DNA of 64,000 nt, taken from the NCBI GenBank assembly GCA_964431965.1, contig CAYSLU010000012.1, forward strand, positions 1 through 64,000. Reading direction: 5' to 3'. How positions within the stretch are numbered: position 1 is the stretch's first letter; the number at the start of each line of letters is the position of its first letter. This stretch comes from CAYSLU01 sp964431965. GTDB taxonomy: Bacteria > Verrucomicrobiota > Kiritimatiellia > CAIKKV01 > CAYSLU01. Made by a program: the position numbers and the translations under genes. Positions 52,533-61,990 of this stretch are shown piece after piece. The notes beneath the pieces are model-generated. The model ran no database searches. It had not been told where the DNA came from and saw only the letters and a list, made by a program, of their open reading frames with translations.

Positions 52533-53611
52533 GAGCGCGCCGCCGCCAGGAGCGCGGCGTCGGCCAGGACCAGCGCGGCCATCGATTCGACGATCGGGAC
52601 CGCGCGCGGCACCACGCAGGGATCGTGCCGCCCGCGCGCTTCCATCACGGCCGGGCGGCCCTCGTAGTCCACCGTCTGCTGCGCCTTGCCGATCGTGGCC
52701 GGCGGCTTGAACGCCACGCGGAACACGACCGGCTCGCCCGTCGAGATTCCGCCCTGCACGCCGCCCGATCGGTTTGTGGCGGTGCCGATCCGGCCGTCCG
52801 GGTGCCGTGTGTACATGTCGTTGTGCGCCGAGCCGCGCATGCGCGAGCCCGCGAAGCCGGAGCCGATCTCGAACCCCTTCGTCGCCGGAATCGAGAGCAT
52901 CGCGCCCGCCAGCGCCGCGTTGAGCTTCCCGAAGACCGGCTCGCCCCACCCCGCCGGCAGGTTGCGGCACACGCAGGTGATCACGCCCCCGACGGAGTCC
53001 TGCTCGTCCTTCGCCTTGAGCACTTCCGCCGCCATCTCTTCGGCCACGCGGGCGTCCGGGCACCGCACGAGCGTCCGGTCCACGTCCGCGCGCGTCAGGG
53101 GGCGCTCGCTCAAGTCCTCGCACCGGACCCCGCCGATCGCCGACACCCAGGCCACAATCTCCACGCCGTGGCGCTCCCGCAGCAGCTTCTCCGCCACCGC
53201 GCCGGCGGCCACGCGCCCGATCGTCTCCCGCGCGCTCGCCCGACCGCCGCCGCTGGAGGCCGTGATGCCGTACTTGGCGCGGTAGGTGAAATCGGCATGC
53301 GACGGGCGCGGAACATTCGCCATGGATCCGTAGTCCTGAGGCCGGCGGTCGTCGTTCCGGACGAGCATCGCGATGGGCGTGCCCAGCGTGACCCCGCCTT
53401 CCAGCCCGCACAGGATCGTCACCCGGTCCGGCTCGGCGCGCGGCGTCGTCAGCTCGCTCTGGCCCGGGCGCCGCCGGTCCAGCTGGGGCTGGATGTCGGA
53501 CTCCTTGAGCTCGAGCCGGGCGGGACAGCCGTCGATAACGGCGCCCACCCCCTCCCCGTGCGACTCCCCGAAGGTGGTAACCGCAAACAGACGTCCGAAT
53601 GTGTTCGACAT
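52529..53611 (-). CDS. aroC: Chorismate synthase
   Basis: Last step of the shikimate pathway: EPSP to chorismate, needing reduced FMN. Signature blocks are all present: FGESHGEGVGAVIDGCPARL, RRRPGQSELTTPRAEPD, RPSHADFTYRAKYG, ASSGGGRASARETIGRVAAG, RSGGVQGGISTG and RHDPCVVPRAVPIVESMAAL. 360 residues, standard length. Start ATG 53611 has GAGGGGA 5-6 bases upstream. First gene of the aroC-tgt-yajC-secDF-recJ run. Its product feeds, among others, the PabB-PabC fusion encoded nearby. Confidence 0.97.
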   Translation of the reverse strand: MSNTFGRLFAVTTFGESHGEGVGAVIDGCPARLELKESDIQPQLDRRRPGQSELTTPRAEPDRVTILCGLEGGVTLGTPIAMLVRNDDRRPQDYGSMANVPRPSHADFTYRAKYGITASSGGGRASARETIGRVAAGAVAEKLLRERHGVEIVAWVSAIGGVRCEDLSERPLTRADVDRTLVRCPDARVAEEMAAEVLKAKDEQDSVGGVITCVCRNLPAGWGEPVFGKLNAALAGAMLSIPATKGFEIGSGFAGSRMRGSAHNDMYTRHPDGRIGTATNRSGGVQGGISTGEPVVFRVAFKPPATIGKAQQTVDYEGRPAVMEARGRHDPCVVPRAVPIVESMAALVLADAALLAAARS

Positions 53612-53714
53612 GTCCCCTCCGGCTGATGGAAGCGGCGGCTACGGTATCACGCACCGCTGATCCGGTGAAGCGCTTTCCCGGCCCGAAAACGGGCGGCGCA
53701 TCTTTCGGTGCGGG

Positions 53715-54566
53715 CTAGAACAGGCGCTCTTGAAACTCGGGGTGACTCAGCAGGCCGCGTCGACGGCCGGGACTCATCGGGCGGTGGCTCGCACACGCCG
53801 CCAGCGTGGTCCGCATCGTCGGAATATCGCTCGTCGTGCAGATCCCCGTGATGGCATGCGACAGGGCGAAGTCCACCGCCAGCTGCACGTGCTGCGGATC
53901 GGTGAACGGCCGGTACCAGCACGTCTGCGCCTTCGGATGCGAACCCCACTTCCCGCGCGCGATCGCCTTCAGCGACATGACGCCCACGTCGCGCCGCCGG
54001 CAGTCGCGCAGCAGCGCCAGCGCGCCCGCCCGATACGCCGCGTCTCCGAACTGCGTCGCGAAAACCGGAAACATGACCGTGTCGAACGGGAACCGCCGCA
54101 GCGCCTCGCGCAGCACCGCCGGCGACTCGACCCCGTGGCCGGTAATACCGATCCAGCGCGTCAGCCCCGCCGACCGCGCCGCCAGCACCGCCTCCAGCGC
54201 GCCGCCCCGGCCCGTGATGGCGTCGAGGTCCGCCATCCGGTTGACGGCATGGAACTGATACAGGTCGAACGCGCCCGCCTTTAGCCGGCGCAGGGAGGAG
54301 CGCAGCTCGGCGCCGGCCGCGCGCGCCGTCCGCTCCGTCGTCTTGCAGCCGAGAAACATGCCGGATCGGATCCGCTTCATCCACGGCCCCAGCCGCCGCT
54401 CGGCCACGCCGTAGGAGGGGGCCACGTCAATGTGGTTCACGCCCGCTGCCAGCACGGACTCCATGGCGGAGTCCGCCTCCCGCTGGCTGACATTCCAGAA
54501 GGCGGCGCCGCCGAAGATGGCCACCGTGCTCCGGTGGCCCGTGCGACCGAGTCTGCGCTTCTGCAT
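53715..54566 (-). CDS. Aldo/keto reductase family protein, 283 aa
   Basis: Probable NADPH-dependent oxidoreductase of the AKR (beta/alpha)8 barrel. The catalytic set is visible: Asp and Tyr in HIDVAPSYGVAERRLGPWM, Lys in FLGCKTTERTAR and His in DLYQFHAVNRMADLD. It starts MQKRRLGRTGHRSTVAIFGG, typical of the family; in-frame sequence upstream to 54704 overlaps the next AKR gene and is excluded. The C-terminal cofactor region (SHAITGICTTSDIPTMRTTL) differs from classic AKRs, as in the subfamily with predicted sugar or unknown substrates. It follows the second AKR gene by 4 bases, so the two are co-transcribed. Confidence 0.88.
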   Translation of the reverse strand: MQKRRLGRTGHRSTVAIFGGAAFWNVSQREADSAMESVLAAGVNHIDVAPSYGVAERRLGPWMKRIRSGMFLGCKTTERTARAAGAELRSSLRRLKAGAFDLYQFHAVNRMADLDAITGRGGALEAVLAARSAGLTRWIGITGHGVESPAVLREALRRFPFDTVMFPVFATQFGDAAYRAGALALLRDCRRRDVGVMSLKAIARGKWGSHPKAQTCWYRPFTDPQHVQLAVDFALSHAITGICTTSDIPTMRTTLAACASHRPMSPGRRRGLLSHPEFQERLF

Positions 54567-54570
54567 CGGG

Positions 54571-55545
54571 TCATCGCTCCTGCTTCGCTGCGGCCGCCAT
54601 AGCTTCCGCCCGCGCCCGCCCCATGATCCGCGCCCCCTCATGCCAGTCGCGCAGCGGCAGCACGTCCTCGCCCGCCGGCGCCAGGGCTTCGATCTGCGAC
54701 GCATCCTTCGCGCCCACGATGGCGGAGGTCACCGCCGGATGCGTCAGAACCCAGCGGATCGAAAACTGGGCCACGGTCAGGCCGCTCCGCACCGCCACGG
54801 CCCGCAGCTCGTCCAAGCCGTCGAGCATGCGCTGGAAGCCCGCCCCCGCGAACAGGGGGTCCGACGACCGCTTGTCCGCAAAGACCCGATCGCGCGCGTG
54901 CCCCCCCGCCAGCAGTCCGCGGTACAGGGGCGAGTACGGGATCACGCCCATCCGGTGCGTCAGCGCGTACGGCAGCTCCTGCGCCTCGCACTCCCGCTGG
55001 ATCAGGCTGTACGGCGGCTGCATGCCGTGAATCGGCAGGTATCGCCGGTACATGTCCATCTGGACCGGATTCAGGTTACTCACGCCGAACCACCGGACCT
55101 TGCCCTGCTTCTGCAGCGTGATCAGGGCCGCCGCCACCTCATCGGGCCGCGTCAGCGGGTCGAACGAGTGGATCTGGTAGAGGTCGATCCGATCCGTCTG
55201 GAGGCGGCGCAGCGATGCCTCGCACGCCTCCAGGATGTATGAATAGCGCGTGTCGGGAAAGTAGGCCGGCTCCTCCCGGAAGTTCCAGTAGAACTTCGAT
55301 GCGACGATCACGCGGTCGCGCAGGCCGTCCCGCTTCAGGCACTCGCCCAGCAGCGTCTCGGCCCGGCCGTTCCCGTACGCGTCGGCCGTGTCGATGAAGT
55401 TCACGCCGAGCTCGAGCGCCCGCCGGAGCGCGCCCTCCCAGGATGCCGTCGATACCTCACCCCAGAAGAACGGCGAGAGCTGCCACGATCCGAGGCAGAT
55501 CCGCGACACCACCAAGTCGGTGCTTCCGAGCTGGACGTATTTCAT
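54571..55545 (-). CDS. Aldo/keto reductase, 324 aa
   Basis: NADPH-dependent AKR barrel enzyme of the YhdN/general-stress or sugar-reductase type. Begins MKYVQLGSTDLVVSRICLGS. Catalytic Asp and Tyr in NFIDTADAYGNGRAETLLGE, Lys in RVIVASKFYWNF, His in IDLYQIHSFDPLTRPDE; the cofactor segment is AVTSAIVGAKDASQIEALAP. Start ATG 55545 is used; a TTG 10 codons upstream would add MTEAVAGAKT-like residues of no family character. It lies 67 bases downstream of the galactokinase and 4 bases upstream of the second AKR, pointing to a sugar-conversion role. Confidence 0.9.
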   Translation of the reverse strand: MKYVQLGSTDLVVSRICLGSWQLSPFFWGEVSTASWEGALRRALELGVNFIDTADAYGNGRAETLLGECLKRDGLRDRVIVASKFYWNFREEPAYFPDTRYSYILEACEASLRRLQTDRIDLYQIHSFDPLTRPDEVAAALITLQKQGKVRWFGVSNLNPVQMDMYRRYLPIHGMQPPYSLIQRECEAQELPYALTHRMGVIPYSPLYRGLLAGGHARDRVFADKRSSDPLFAGAGFQRMLDGLDELRAVAVRSGLTVAQFSIRWVLTHPAVTSAIVGAKDASQIEALAPAGEDVLPLRDWHEGARIMGRARAEAMAAAAKQER

Positions 55546-55612
55546 GGTCTTCGCGCCGGCAACCGCTTCCGTCAACCCGCAGGACGGTGGCGCTCGGCCG
55601 GGCCGCCCCGGC

Positions 55613-57256
55613 TCAGGCCGGAAGGATGCCGGCCCCGCCGACCGCCGCCACGATCTCGACCTTCGGCTCCAGGCCGCGGGCGCGGTAGTACCGGTCGGCC
55701 AGGTGCTTCACCACGGCCTCCGCGCTCGCGGACTTCACCAGCGCAAGCATGCTCCCGCCGAGCCCGGCGCCCACCAGTCCGGCGCCGACCGTGCCGTCGA
55801 TCTCAAGCGCCAGGTCGACCAGCATGTCGATCTCGGGGACCGACACGTTGTAGCCGCCGGGCTGCGCCCAGACATGCGCGCGCTCGATGCGGGCCGCATC
55901 GCCCGACTCGAGGTCGGCGATCAGCTGGTCGATCCGCGCGTCGGAGTAGTCCTTCACCTCGGGCACCATCTCCCCGCCCTTGAGCCGGGCCACCCGGTCG
56001 CCGTCGTGGTGCAGGCTGATCAGCCGGCCGAACCCCGCCACGTCGCCCTTCTTCAGGAGGTCGACCGCGAGGTCGGACCGGATGCATTCCGAGATCCCGT
56101 ACATGCAGGCGTGCCGAACTTTGTACCCGTCCTTCGGATCGCTGTGGCTGCGGAACAGGTGGTTGAGCGCCTCCGCCTTCTCGGGGAGCATCGCCAGAAT
56201 CTCGGCGCGAGTCGCCCGCTCGGGCATGCGGCGGATGATGCGCATCACCTCGGCCTCGCTCACGCCCAGGCGCTTCGGCGAGATATCCCGCAGGTGCTGC
56301 ATCTTCGCCGCATGCTGGGGGAAGTTCTTCTGGGACAGCCACAGCCCGAACGCATACGACGCGAGCGGCGTGTTGTATCCGTCCTTCGCTCCGGCCTGCT
56401 TCTTCGCTTCCACGCGGCTGTCGGCCAGGACGACGCGGTACCCCGCCGGGAACGGGACGACCTCGAGCGAGAACGGGAAGGCCGTCATGTGCACGATCGC
56501 ATTCGCGCGGCCCATCTTGATGGCGGCGTGATCGCCGAAGCCGCCGCGCGTGCCCACGTACCACTCGGCCGGCCCGCAGTGCTCGCAGAACTTCATCGGG
56601 TCCATCTGGATCCCGTTGATGTGCAGGATGGCCTCGGCTGAGGCGACGACCAGGCACGACGACGTGCTCAGGCCGGCCGCCGGCGGAACGTTGCTGCCGA
56701 TCATCACGTTCATGCCCTTGAACGCCGGGGTCATCCGGCCGCTCTCGTCCGTGTGCAGGTGCTGGAAGTAGAACACGCCGCCGCGCACGTAGTTGGAGAA
56801 GGTGATCCCGGGCACGCCCTTTCGCTTCTCGAGCTCGTCGTGGCACCAGGTGTCCCAGTTCGGGATCTTCGTCCCGCGCGGCATGCACTCGCCGATGGAG
56901 AACGATTCCTCCGGGAACTTCTCGCCGTTCACGTCGCGAAGCACGACCCGGTCGTCCGAGCGGGGCTCGACCACGAAGAAGCACTCCTTGATCGCGATCG
57001 GGTTCACGGATCCGCCGCGGTGGTCCACGTGCATGCCCAGCATGTTCACGCGGCCGGTCGAGCGCACGATGAACGCGCGCCGGTCGAGGCCGTACGAGCG
57101 GCCGAACTCCTCGATCGTCCGCTTCAGGAGCCGGGCCGGGCCGGCCGCGAGATCGGGAGCGCCGTAGATGGCGGCCAGTTCCCGGCGCAAGCCGCTCGAC
57201 GGGTCGTCGATCGACTTCAGCCACTCGGTGATCGGATGCATATTGGACGCTGCCAT
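55613..57256 (-). CDS. galK: Galactokinase-family GHMP kinase, 547 aa
   Basis: Phosphorylates a hexose, most likely galactose, at C1 using ATP. GHMP landmarks: sugar-binding GRVNMLGMHVDHRGGSVNPI (about 68-87; canonical GalK has E-H-T-D at MHVD), phosphate loop NVPPAAGLSTSSCLVVASAE (about 190-209), GGFGDHAAIKMG and the C-terminal VGAGLGGSMLALVK. It is ~150 residues longer than typical GalK, with an inserted helical region at about 285-430. The Glu-to-Met change at the sugar loop makes the exact sugar uncertain. With the GH36 alpha-galactosidase and the AKR genes it forms a galactose-use neighbourhood. Confidence 0.82.
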   Translation of the reverse strand: MAASNMHPITEWLKSIDDPSSGLRRELAAIYGAPDLAAGPARLLKRTIEEFGRSYGLDRRAFIVRSTGRVNMLGMHVDHRGGSVNPIAIKECFFVVEPRSDDRVVLRDVNGEKFPEESFSIGECMPRGTKIPNWDTWCHDELEKRKGVPGITFSNYVRGGVFYFQHLHTDESGRMTPAFKGMNVMIGSNVPPAAGLSTSSCLVVASAEAILHINGIQMDPMKFCEHCGPAEWYVGTRGGFGDHAAIKMGRANAIVHMTAFPFSLEVVPFPAGYRVVLADSRVEAKKQAGAKDGYNTPLASYAFGLWLSQKNFPQHAAKMQHLRDISPKRLGVSEAEVMRIIRRMPERATRAEILAMLPEKAEALNHLFRSHSDPKDGYKVRHACMYGISECIRSDLAVDLLKKGDVAGFGRLISLHHDGDRVARLKGGEMVPEVKDYSDARIDQLIADLESGDAARIERAHVWAQPGGYNVSVPEIDMLVDLALEIDGTVGAGLVGAGLGGSMLALVKSASAEAVVKHLADRYYRARGLEPKVEIVAAVGGAGILPA

Positions 57257-57369
57257 GGTGGTGCCTTTCGCGCAAGTTGCCGACCCCGCGCAGCGGCGCG
57301 GACCCAGTCAGCGTGCGGGACTCTACTGATTCGCCCGTGTCCTGTCAAAGAGGGCGAGAGACGGCGGCG

Positions 57370-58695
57370 TCAGTCCCCGGCGTCGGGCGAGAACGGCCGG
57401 TTGGATTCCGTCCGGCGCACCCGAAAGAAGGCCCTCGTGATTTCAGCTCCCACGGAGCCCGTCCAGGTCGCGGCGGGCGCCTGGCCCACGAAGGATCCGA
57501 CGGTGGTCCACGGGCCGCTCGCCGATGCCGTGCTGCGTTCGACCCGGCTGGTGCGCCCGACCGCAACCTCTTCCAGGCCCAGCTTCACACCCGCGCCCTG
57601 AAGGGTGGCGGTGGCGACGCGCGTCTCGATGGACAGGTTGGAGCGCCACCACGCGGCGCTCGCCCCGTTCACCTCATTGGACCAGTCGTCCGCCGCCGGA
57701 TCGGATGCGGCAATGCGGGAGTCCACGCCATCCGCGTTGCTCTGCCAGTAGATGAACGCGCCCAGCTGCGGGTGGGTCGTCTTGGCCGAGGCGAAGAAGT
57801 TCGTGAACCAGGCCGAGCGATCGCCGAGGAGAAACGTGCCGACCCCCATCTCGAGCAGCATGACCGGCTTGTGGGGCGCGATCGCCAGCGCCTCCGACCA
57901 GTCCGGCTCAATCGTCTCGGCAAACGTGTCGGCCACGGTCTCGGATTCCGTCCCGACGTACAGGTTGATGGCGTGCCAGTCCGCGTAGGCATCGCCCGGG
58001 TACCACTGCGCGTAGCCGCCGGGCTGGCGGGACACGATCGCCCCGGCCACCCAGGTGACATTCGATGCGATGGGCGCAACAACATCATGGATGTGCCGGC
58101 ACATGTCCACATAGCGCTCGGGCCCGTCGAGCTTCGACGGGCTGCCGTAGGCCGCGGTGTCGCTGAGCCCCTGCCCGGTGGCCTGGGCGCGCCGAAGCGT
58201 TCCCGACGGGCCATAGCCGCCGCCGTCGTAGCCCACGCCGGGCTGCAGTGAGGGCTCGCGCGGGTAGGCCCACAGAATCGGCCGGCCCCAGTTGCGAATC
58301 GCCCGGGCAACGGCTTCGAGATTGGTGTCGATTACGCCGTTGATGACGTCCTGCGGCGTGAAGGTCGGAGCGGGAGAGCCGAGCGACGTCTCGACGCTGA
58401 ACCACGTGACATAACCGGCCTGCCAGTTCCGCTCATGGCCGACCGCATCGAAGCTCGGCCAGCTCCCCTCGGCGCCGCCGTCGGTCATCGCGTAGGGATT
58501 GCCGATGGCGACCTTCCGCCCGAGCACCTGCTCGAACTTGAGGAGCCCGTCGCCCGCCCAGTTGTAGACGCCCAGGTAGACCCCGCCGCCCGCCGGCGGA
58601 AGGATCTTCGTCTGGGCGAGCACCGGCGAGACCATCCCCATCAGCGCCGCCACCGCCCCCAGCCGCCCGAAACGTATGATCGAATGCAACATCAC
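57370..58695 (-). CDS. Secreted glycoside-hydrolase-like (GH26-type) protein, 441 aa
   Basis: Predicted secreted protein with a TIM-barrel hydrolase look. Signal peptide: LGAVAALMGMVSPVLAQ. The barrel region (about 35-345) has YLGVYNWAGDGLLKFEQVLG at the start, PILWAYPREPSLQPG where GH26 enzymes place the acid/base, DWHAINLYVGTESE, and MLLEMGVGTFLLGDRSAWFT where the nucleophile Glu would be. The C-terminal ~85 residues are a small beta domain (SIETRVATATLQGAGVKLG). The family assignment rests on motif spacing only. It diverges from the alpha-galactosidase across a 225-base spacer, so the two may share regulation for mannan/galactomannan use. Confidence 0.55.
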   Translation of the reverse strand: MMLHSIIRFGRLGAVAALMGMVSPVLAQTKILPPAGGGVYLGVYNWAGDGLLKFEQVLGRKVAIGNPYAMTDGGAEGSWPSFDAVGHERNWQAGYVTWFSVETSLGSPAPTFTPQDVINGVIDTNLEAVARAIRNWGRPILWAYPREPSLQPGVGYDGGGYGPSGTLRRAQATGQGLSDTAAYGSPSKLDGPERYVDMCRHIHDVVAPIASNVTWVAGAIVSRQPGGYAQWYPGDAYADWHAINLYVGTESETVADTFAETIEPDWSEALAIAPHKPVMLLEMGVGTFLLGDRSAWFTNFFASAKTTHPQLGAFIYWQSNADGVDSRIAASDPAADDWSNEVNGASAAWWRSNLSIETRVATATLQGAGVKLGLEEVAVGRTSRVERSTASASGPWTTVGSFVGQAPAATWTGSVGAEITRAFFRVRRTESNRPFSPDAGD

Positions 58696-58920
58696 GTCAT
58701 CCCAAACAGCGGGTATCGTGCCTCGCGAAACTCAATGCGAGTATACAGCACGATTCATGCCGGGCGCGATGCCCGTTGCGCAGGCCCTTCGGGGATGTGC
58801 CGCGTGCCGCGCGGAGGCCACGGAATGCGCTTGAACCGCACGTGCGCCGCGCCCATCCTGACGGGCGAGTCACATGCGGAAGGGACCGGTCGCGTCCGAA
58901 CGAAACAGGGAGATGATCCT

Positions 58921-61083
58921 ATGGCTCGAAAAGAATCTGCGCGCGGTCGCCAGTCTCCGTCCGTCAGTGTCGCCCCCCACGAGGCCGGAAACCGCCCGAG
59001 CATGCGGTATGTCTCGGCCAACGCCGTGTGCGAGGAGGCTCTGGAGCACGGCCGGTGGATCGGACTCTATTGGTCGGCCACCGGTCATGTCCACCGCGAG
59101 AACGTCGTTCCCGGCCTGCCCGGCCTGGATTCCCTCAAACGCCCCCTTCACGCATTCGAGCTGGAGATCGACGGACAGTCGCTGCACAACCGATGGGATC
59201 TGGTCAGCCGCACCCGACGCCCGGGCAAGCGCTCGGGAACCACGGAAGCCGTGGTCGAGCTGAAGCATCAGATCCGCCCCGTCACGGTCAAGGTCGTCAC
59301 GCGCCTGGACGGCACGCCCGTGCTGGCGCGCTGCCTGGAGATCACCAATACGGGCGGTCAGCCCGCCGCGATCGGAAGCGTGTCCCCGTGGTCCGGGGTG
59401 CTGTGGAATACCAACACCGCCCTGCCCCGCCACCACACCAACGCCAACCCCGCGTTTGACGAGCGAAGCCAGTCCAAGTTCTCGCTCGGCTACCTGGCGA
59501 GCGAAGACTGGGGCCACGAGGGCAACTTCGTGTGGCAGCCCCTGCCGCAGGAGCACTTCCGCGTCGAGCGGACCCAGTCCGGCCGCTGCTGGGGCTCCCC
59601 CTACTACATCCTGAGAAACGAAGCCACGGGTGAGCTGTTCTTCATGGGGCTGGCGTGGGGCGGCAACTTCTTCGCCGAGTTTGCCTACCGCCACGAGGCC
59701 CTGCTCTCCTTCCGGATCGGGCCGCTGGCCCCCGCCCCGTTGCGCGTCATCGCCGCGGGCGAGACAGTCGTAAGCCCCGAGGTGCATCTTGGTCCCATGC
59801 ACGGCTCGTTCGACGAGTCGGTGGGGCTCTGGCACCGGCACATGCGCGCCAGCGTCATACCGCCGCGCCCCAAGGGCCGGGAGATGTATACGGTGGCCGG
59901 ACGCGTGGTCGAGGAGACCGGGGACTGGATCAAGGCTGAAATCGACATCGCCGCCGAGATGGGCGTCGAGGCGTTCATGGTGGATGCCGGCTGGTACGGC
60001 GATAGCTTTGCCGGGTGGTGGGAGCATCGCGGCGACTGGTTCGAAGGCAGCTGGCTGCCCGGCGGCATGAAGGGGCTGCGCGACCACACGCACCGGAAAG
60101 GCATGCTGTTCGGCCTCTGGCACGAGGCGGAGGCCATCGCCCGGAAGACCCGCCTCTTCGAGCAGCATCCGGACTGGGTTCTCAAGACCGACGACGGCCG
60201 GCCGTGCGCCGAGACGCTGGACCTCGCCAACCCCGACGCGGCCAGATACTTTGAGGACTCGATCCTCAGGATCGTCAAGGGGTTCAAGCTCGACTTCTAC
60301 AAACTCGACTACAACGTTCACACGGGCGAAGGCGGCCAGACTATCCGGGACGGCTATGCCGAGAGCGAGTTCTGGCGGCACAACGAGGCCGTCCACAAGG
60401 CGTACGACCGAGTGCTCGCCGAGTGCCCGGGTGTGTGCCTCGAGAACTGCGGCGGCGGCGGCGGCCGGAGCGACCTCGGCATGGCCGCTCGCTTCCACTA
60501 CCACTGCGAGTCCGACTGGAGCGTGATGCCCTACAGCATCCGCGCCATCAACAGCCTGAGCCTGTTCATTCCTCCGGAGGCGATCGTCTACTATCACAAC
60601 CACATCCAGCACGCGCACCAGGTGGCCGACCTCGACACGCACCTGCGCGTCACGCTGTTCGCCGTCCCGATCTTTGTGGGCTTCGGCTCACAAGGGGCCG
60701 ACCGATCCACCGAGCACTTCGAAAAGACCCGCCGGACCATCGGCCTGCACAAGGGGTTCTGCCGGCCCGTCCTCGCCGGGCACCCGGTCGTCTATCACCA
60801 CACGCCGGACATCGGCCTCTTCAAGCCGGCCGACTGGTGCGTCCTGGAATACGCCACCCCGGACCGACGCCGCGGCTACGCCGGGCTCTTCAAGCTATCC
60901 GGCGGACGCTCCGAATACCGCTTTCGCCCCCGCGGCGTGGACAGTTCCGCCACGTACGACGTCACGCTCGACAACCGCCGCCACGTGATGCGCCTGTCCG
61001 GGCAGGACCTCCTGCTCCACGGCCTTCCCGTGGCGATCGACGCCGCGCTCACCAGCGAGCTCATCATGTACGAGGCGGTTTGA
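58921..61083 (+). CDS. Alpha-galactosidase, GH36 type, 720 aa
   Basis: Releases terminal alpha-galactose from oligosaccharides such as raffinose or galactomannan side chains. An N-terminal beta-supersandwich (about 20-330) precedes the barrel. The nucleophile Asp is in KLDFYKLDYNVHTGEGG, and the acid/base Asp in FHYHCESDWSVMPYS, after the glycine-rich LENCGGGGGRSDLGMAAR. The C-terminal beta domain ends YEAV. No signal peptide, so it is probably cytoplasmic. AGGGAGA (58907-58913) supports ATG 58921. Its stop overlaps a TTG-started downstream gene. It diverges from the GH26-like gene and lies close to galactokinase. Confidence 0.88.
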   Translation: MARKESARGRQSPSVSVAPHEAGNRPSMRYVSANAVCEEALEHGRWIGLYWSATGHVHRENVVPGLPGLDSLKRPLHAFELEIDGQSLHNRWDLVSRTRRPGKRSGTTEAVVELKHQIRPVTVKVVTRLDGTPVLARCLEITNTGGQPAAIGSVSPWSGVLWNTNTALPRHHTNANPAFDERSQSKFSLGYLASEDWGHEGNFVWQPLPQEHFRVERTQSGRCWGSPYYILRNEATGELFFMGLAWGGNFFAEFAYRHEALLSFRIGPLAPAPLRVIAAGETVVSPEVHLGPMHGSFDESVGLWHRHMRASVIPPRPKGREMYTVAGRVVEETGDWIKAEIDIAAEMGVEAFMVDAGWYGDSFAGWWEHRGDWFEGSWLPGGMKGLRDHTHRKGMLFGLWHEAEAIARKTRLFEQHPDWVLKTDDGRPCAETLDLANPDAARYFEDSILRIVKGFKLDFYKLDYNVHTGEGGQTIRDGYAESEFWRHNEAVHKAYDRVLAECPGVCLENCGGGGGRSDLGMAARFHYHCESDWSVMPYSIRAINSLSLFIPPEAIVYYHNHIQHAHQVADLDTHLRVTLFAVPIFVGFGSQGADRSTEHFEKTRRTIGLHKGFCRPVLAGHPVVYHHTPDIGLFKPADWCVLEYATPDRRRGYAGLFKLSGGRSEYRFRPRGVDSSATYDVTLDNRRHVMRLSGQDLLLHGLPVAIDAALTSELIMYEAV

Positions 61084-61910
61084 GGCGCCCGCATCCAGTC
61101 TCGTCGCGCGCCGCGCGGATCGGGATCCGCGCGGGCGCGACCGCCATCATGCTCGTCGCGGCGGCCGCATGCGGCCGCGATATGACGACCATCCCCGGGC
61201 TTGTCCTTTGGCTGAAGGCGGACGCCATCACCGCCCACACAAACGGGCAGTCGGTCGCCGCCTGGGGCGACGCCAGTACGAACCGCGACGCGGTCGGCCA
61301 GCCGAACCCCGCGAACCAGCCGACCTATTACACCAATCGCGTGAACGGACTGCCGGCCATCGGCACCGTGGGGGCGGCCACCGTGCTGGCGGGCTCGAAC
61401 AGCATCACCCTCGGCCCCCGCACCTATGCGTGCGTCTTCAAACTGCGCGCCACGACGCCGTTGGGCACTTGGCACAGCATCGCCTTGCAGTCCCTCACGC
61501 CGTTCTTCCAACTCTACGGCGGAAGCACCGATTGGTTATTCTACGACGGCACTTCCACCGCCCTGCGCATCCAGCCATCAACCAACGTCGTCTTGCTGGT
61601 CGTGACCCGCGGCACCAACTCGCTTGCCGCCTACACCAACGGTGTACAGACGCTCTCAACCAACCGCCCAGCCCTATCACCCCTATCCGCGACCTTTCAC
61701 GTGCTGGGGTGGAACAAGCTCTACGCGATGAACGGCTACCTCTCGGAGTTGGCGGTCTACGACACCGCGCTGTCCGCGTCCCAGCGCCAACTGGCGGAGG
61801 GCGTGCTCGCGTGGAAGTATGGCCTGCAACACACTCTCCCCGCGTCCCACCCGTGGCGCACGCGCGACCCCAACGCGCGGCTCCGGAGCATCCTGATCAG
61901 CATCGAATGA
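61080..61910 (+). CDS. Secreted LamG-like (concanavalin fold) protein, 276 aa
   Basis: Small exported protein with one LamG-type domain. The domain opens TTIPGLVLWLKADAITAHTN and includes YACVFKLRATTPLGTWHSIA, ATFHVLGWNKLYAMNGYLSE and the LamG-typical closing block LAVYDTALSASQRQLAEGVL. The N-terminus has basic residues then ATAIMLVAAAACGRD, a signal peptide with a weak lipobox-like Cys. No ATG lies before that core: either TTG 61080, which overlaps the GH36 stop as TTGA, or an internal ATG 61149 that would truncate the signal. The TTG start is preferred. It probably binds sugar polymers for the co-transcribed alpha-galactosidase. Confidence 0.7.
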   Translation: MRRPHPVSSRAARIGIRAGATAIMLVAAAACGRDMTTIPGLVLWLKADAITAHTNGQSVAAWGDASTNRDAVGQPNPANQPTYYTNRVNGLPAIGTVGAATVLAGSNSITLGPRTYACVFKLRATTPLGTWHSIALQSLTPFFQLYGGSTDWLFYDGTSTALRIQPSTNVVLLVVTRGTNSLAAYTNGVQTLSTNRPALSPLSATFHVLGWNKLYAMNGYLSELAVYDTALSASQRQLAEGVLAWKYGLQHTLPASHPWRTRDPNARLRSILISIE

Positions 61911-61990
61911 CCGGCTTCAAGAGCGGAATTGACCCGGGCCCCTATCGCGCCTAATCTCACGGGCGTCGGGCGACTCACGGAGGTGCCTAT

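Noticed and set aside
53681..53694. Small GCCCG/CGGGC hairpin after the aldo/keto reductase gene as terminator
   Set aside because: Only a five-pair stem with no T tract; too weak to list as a terminator.
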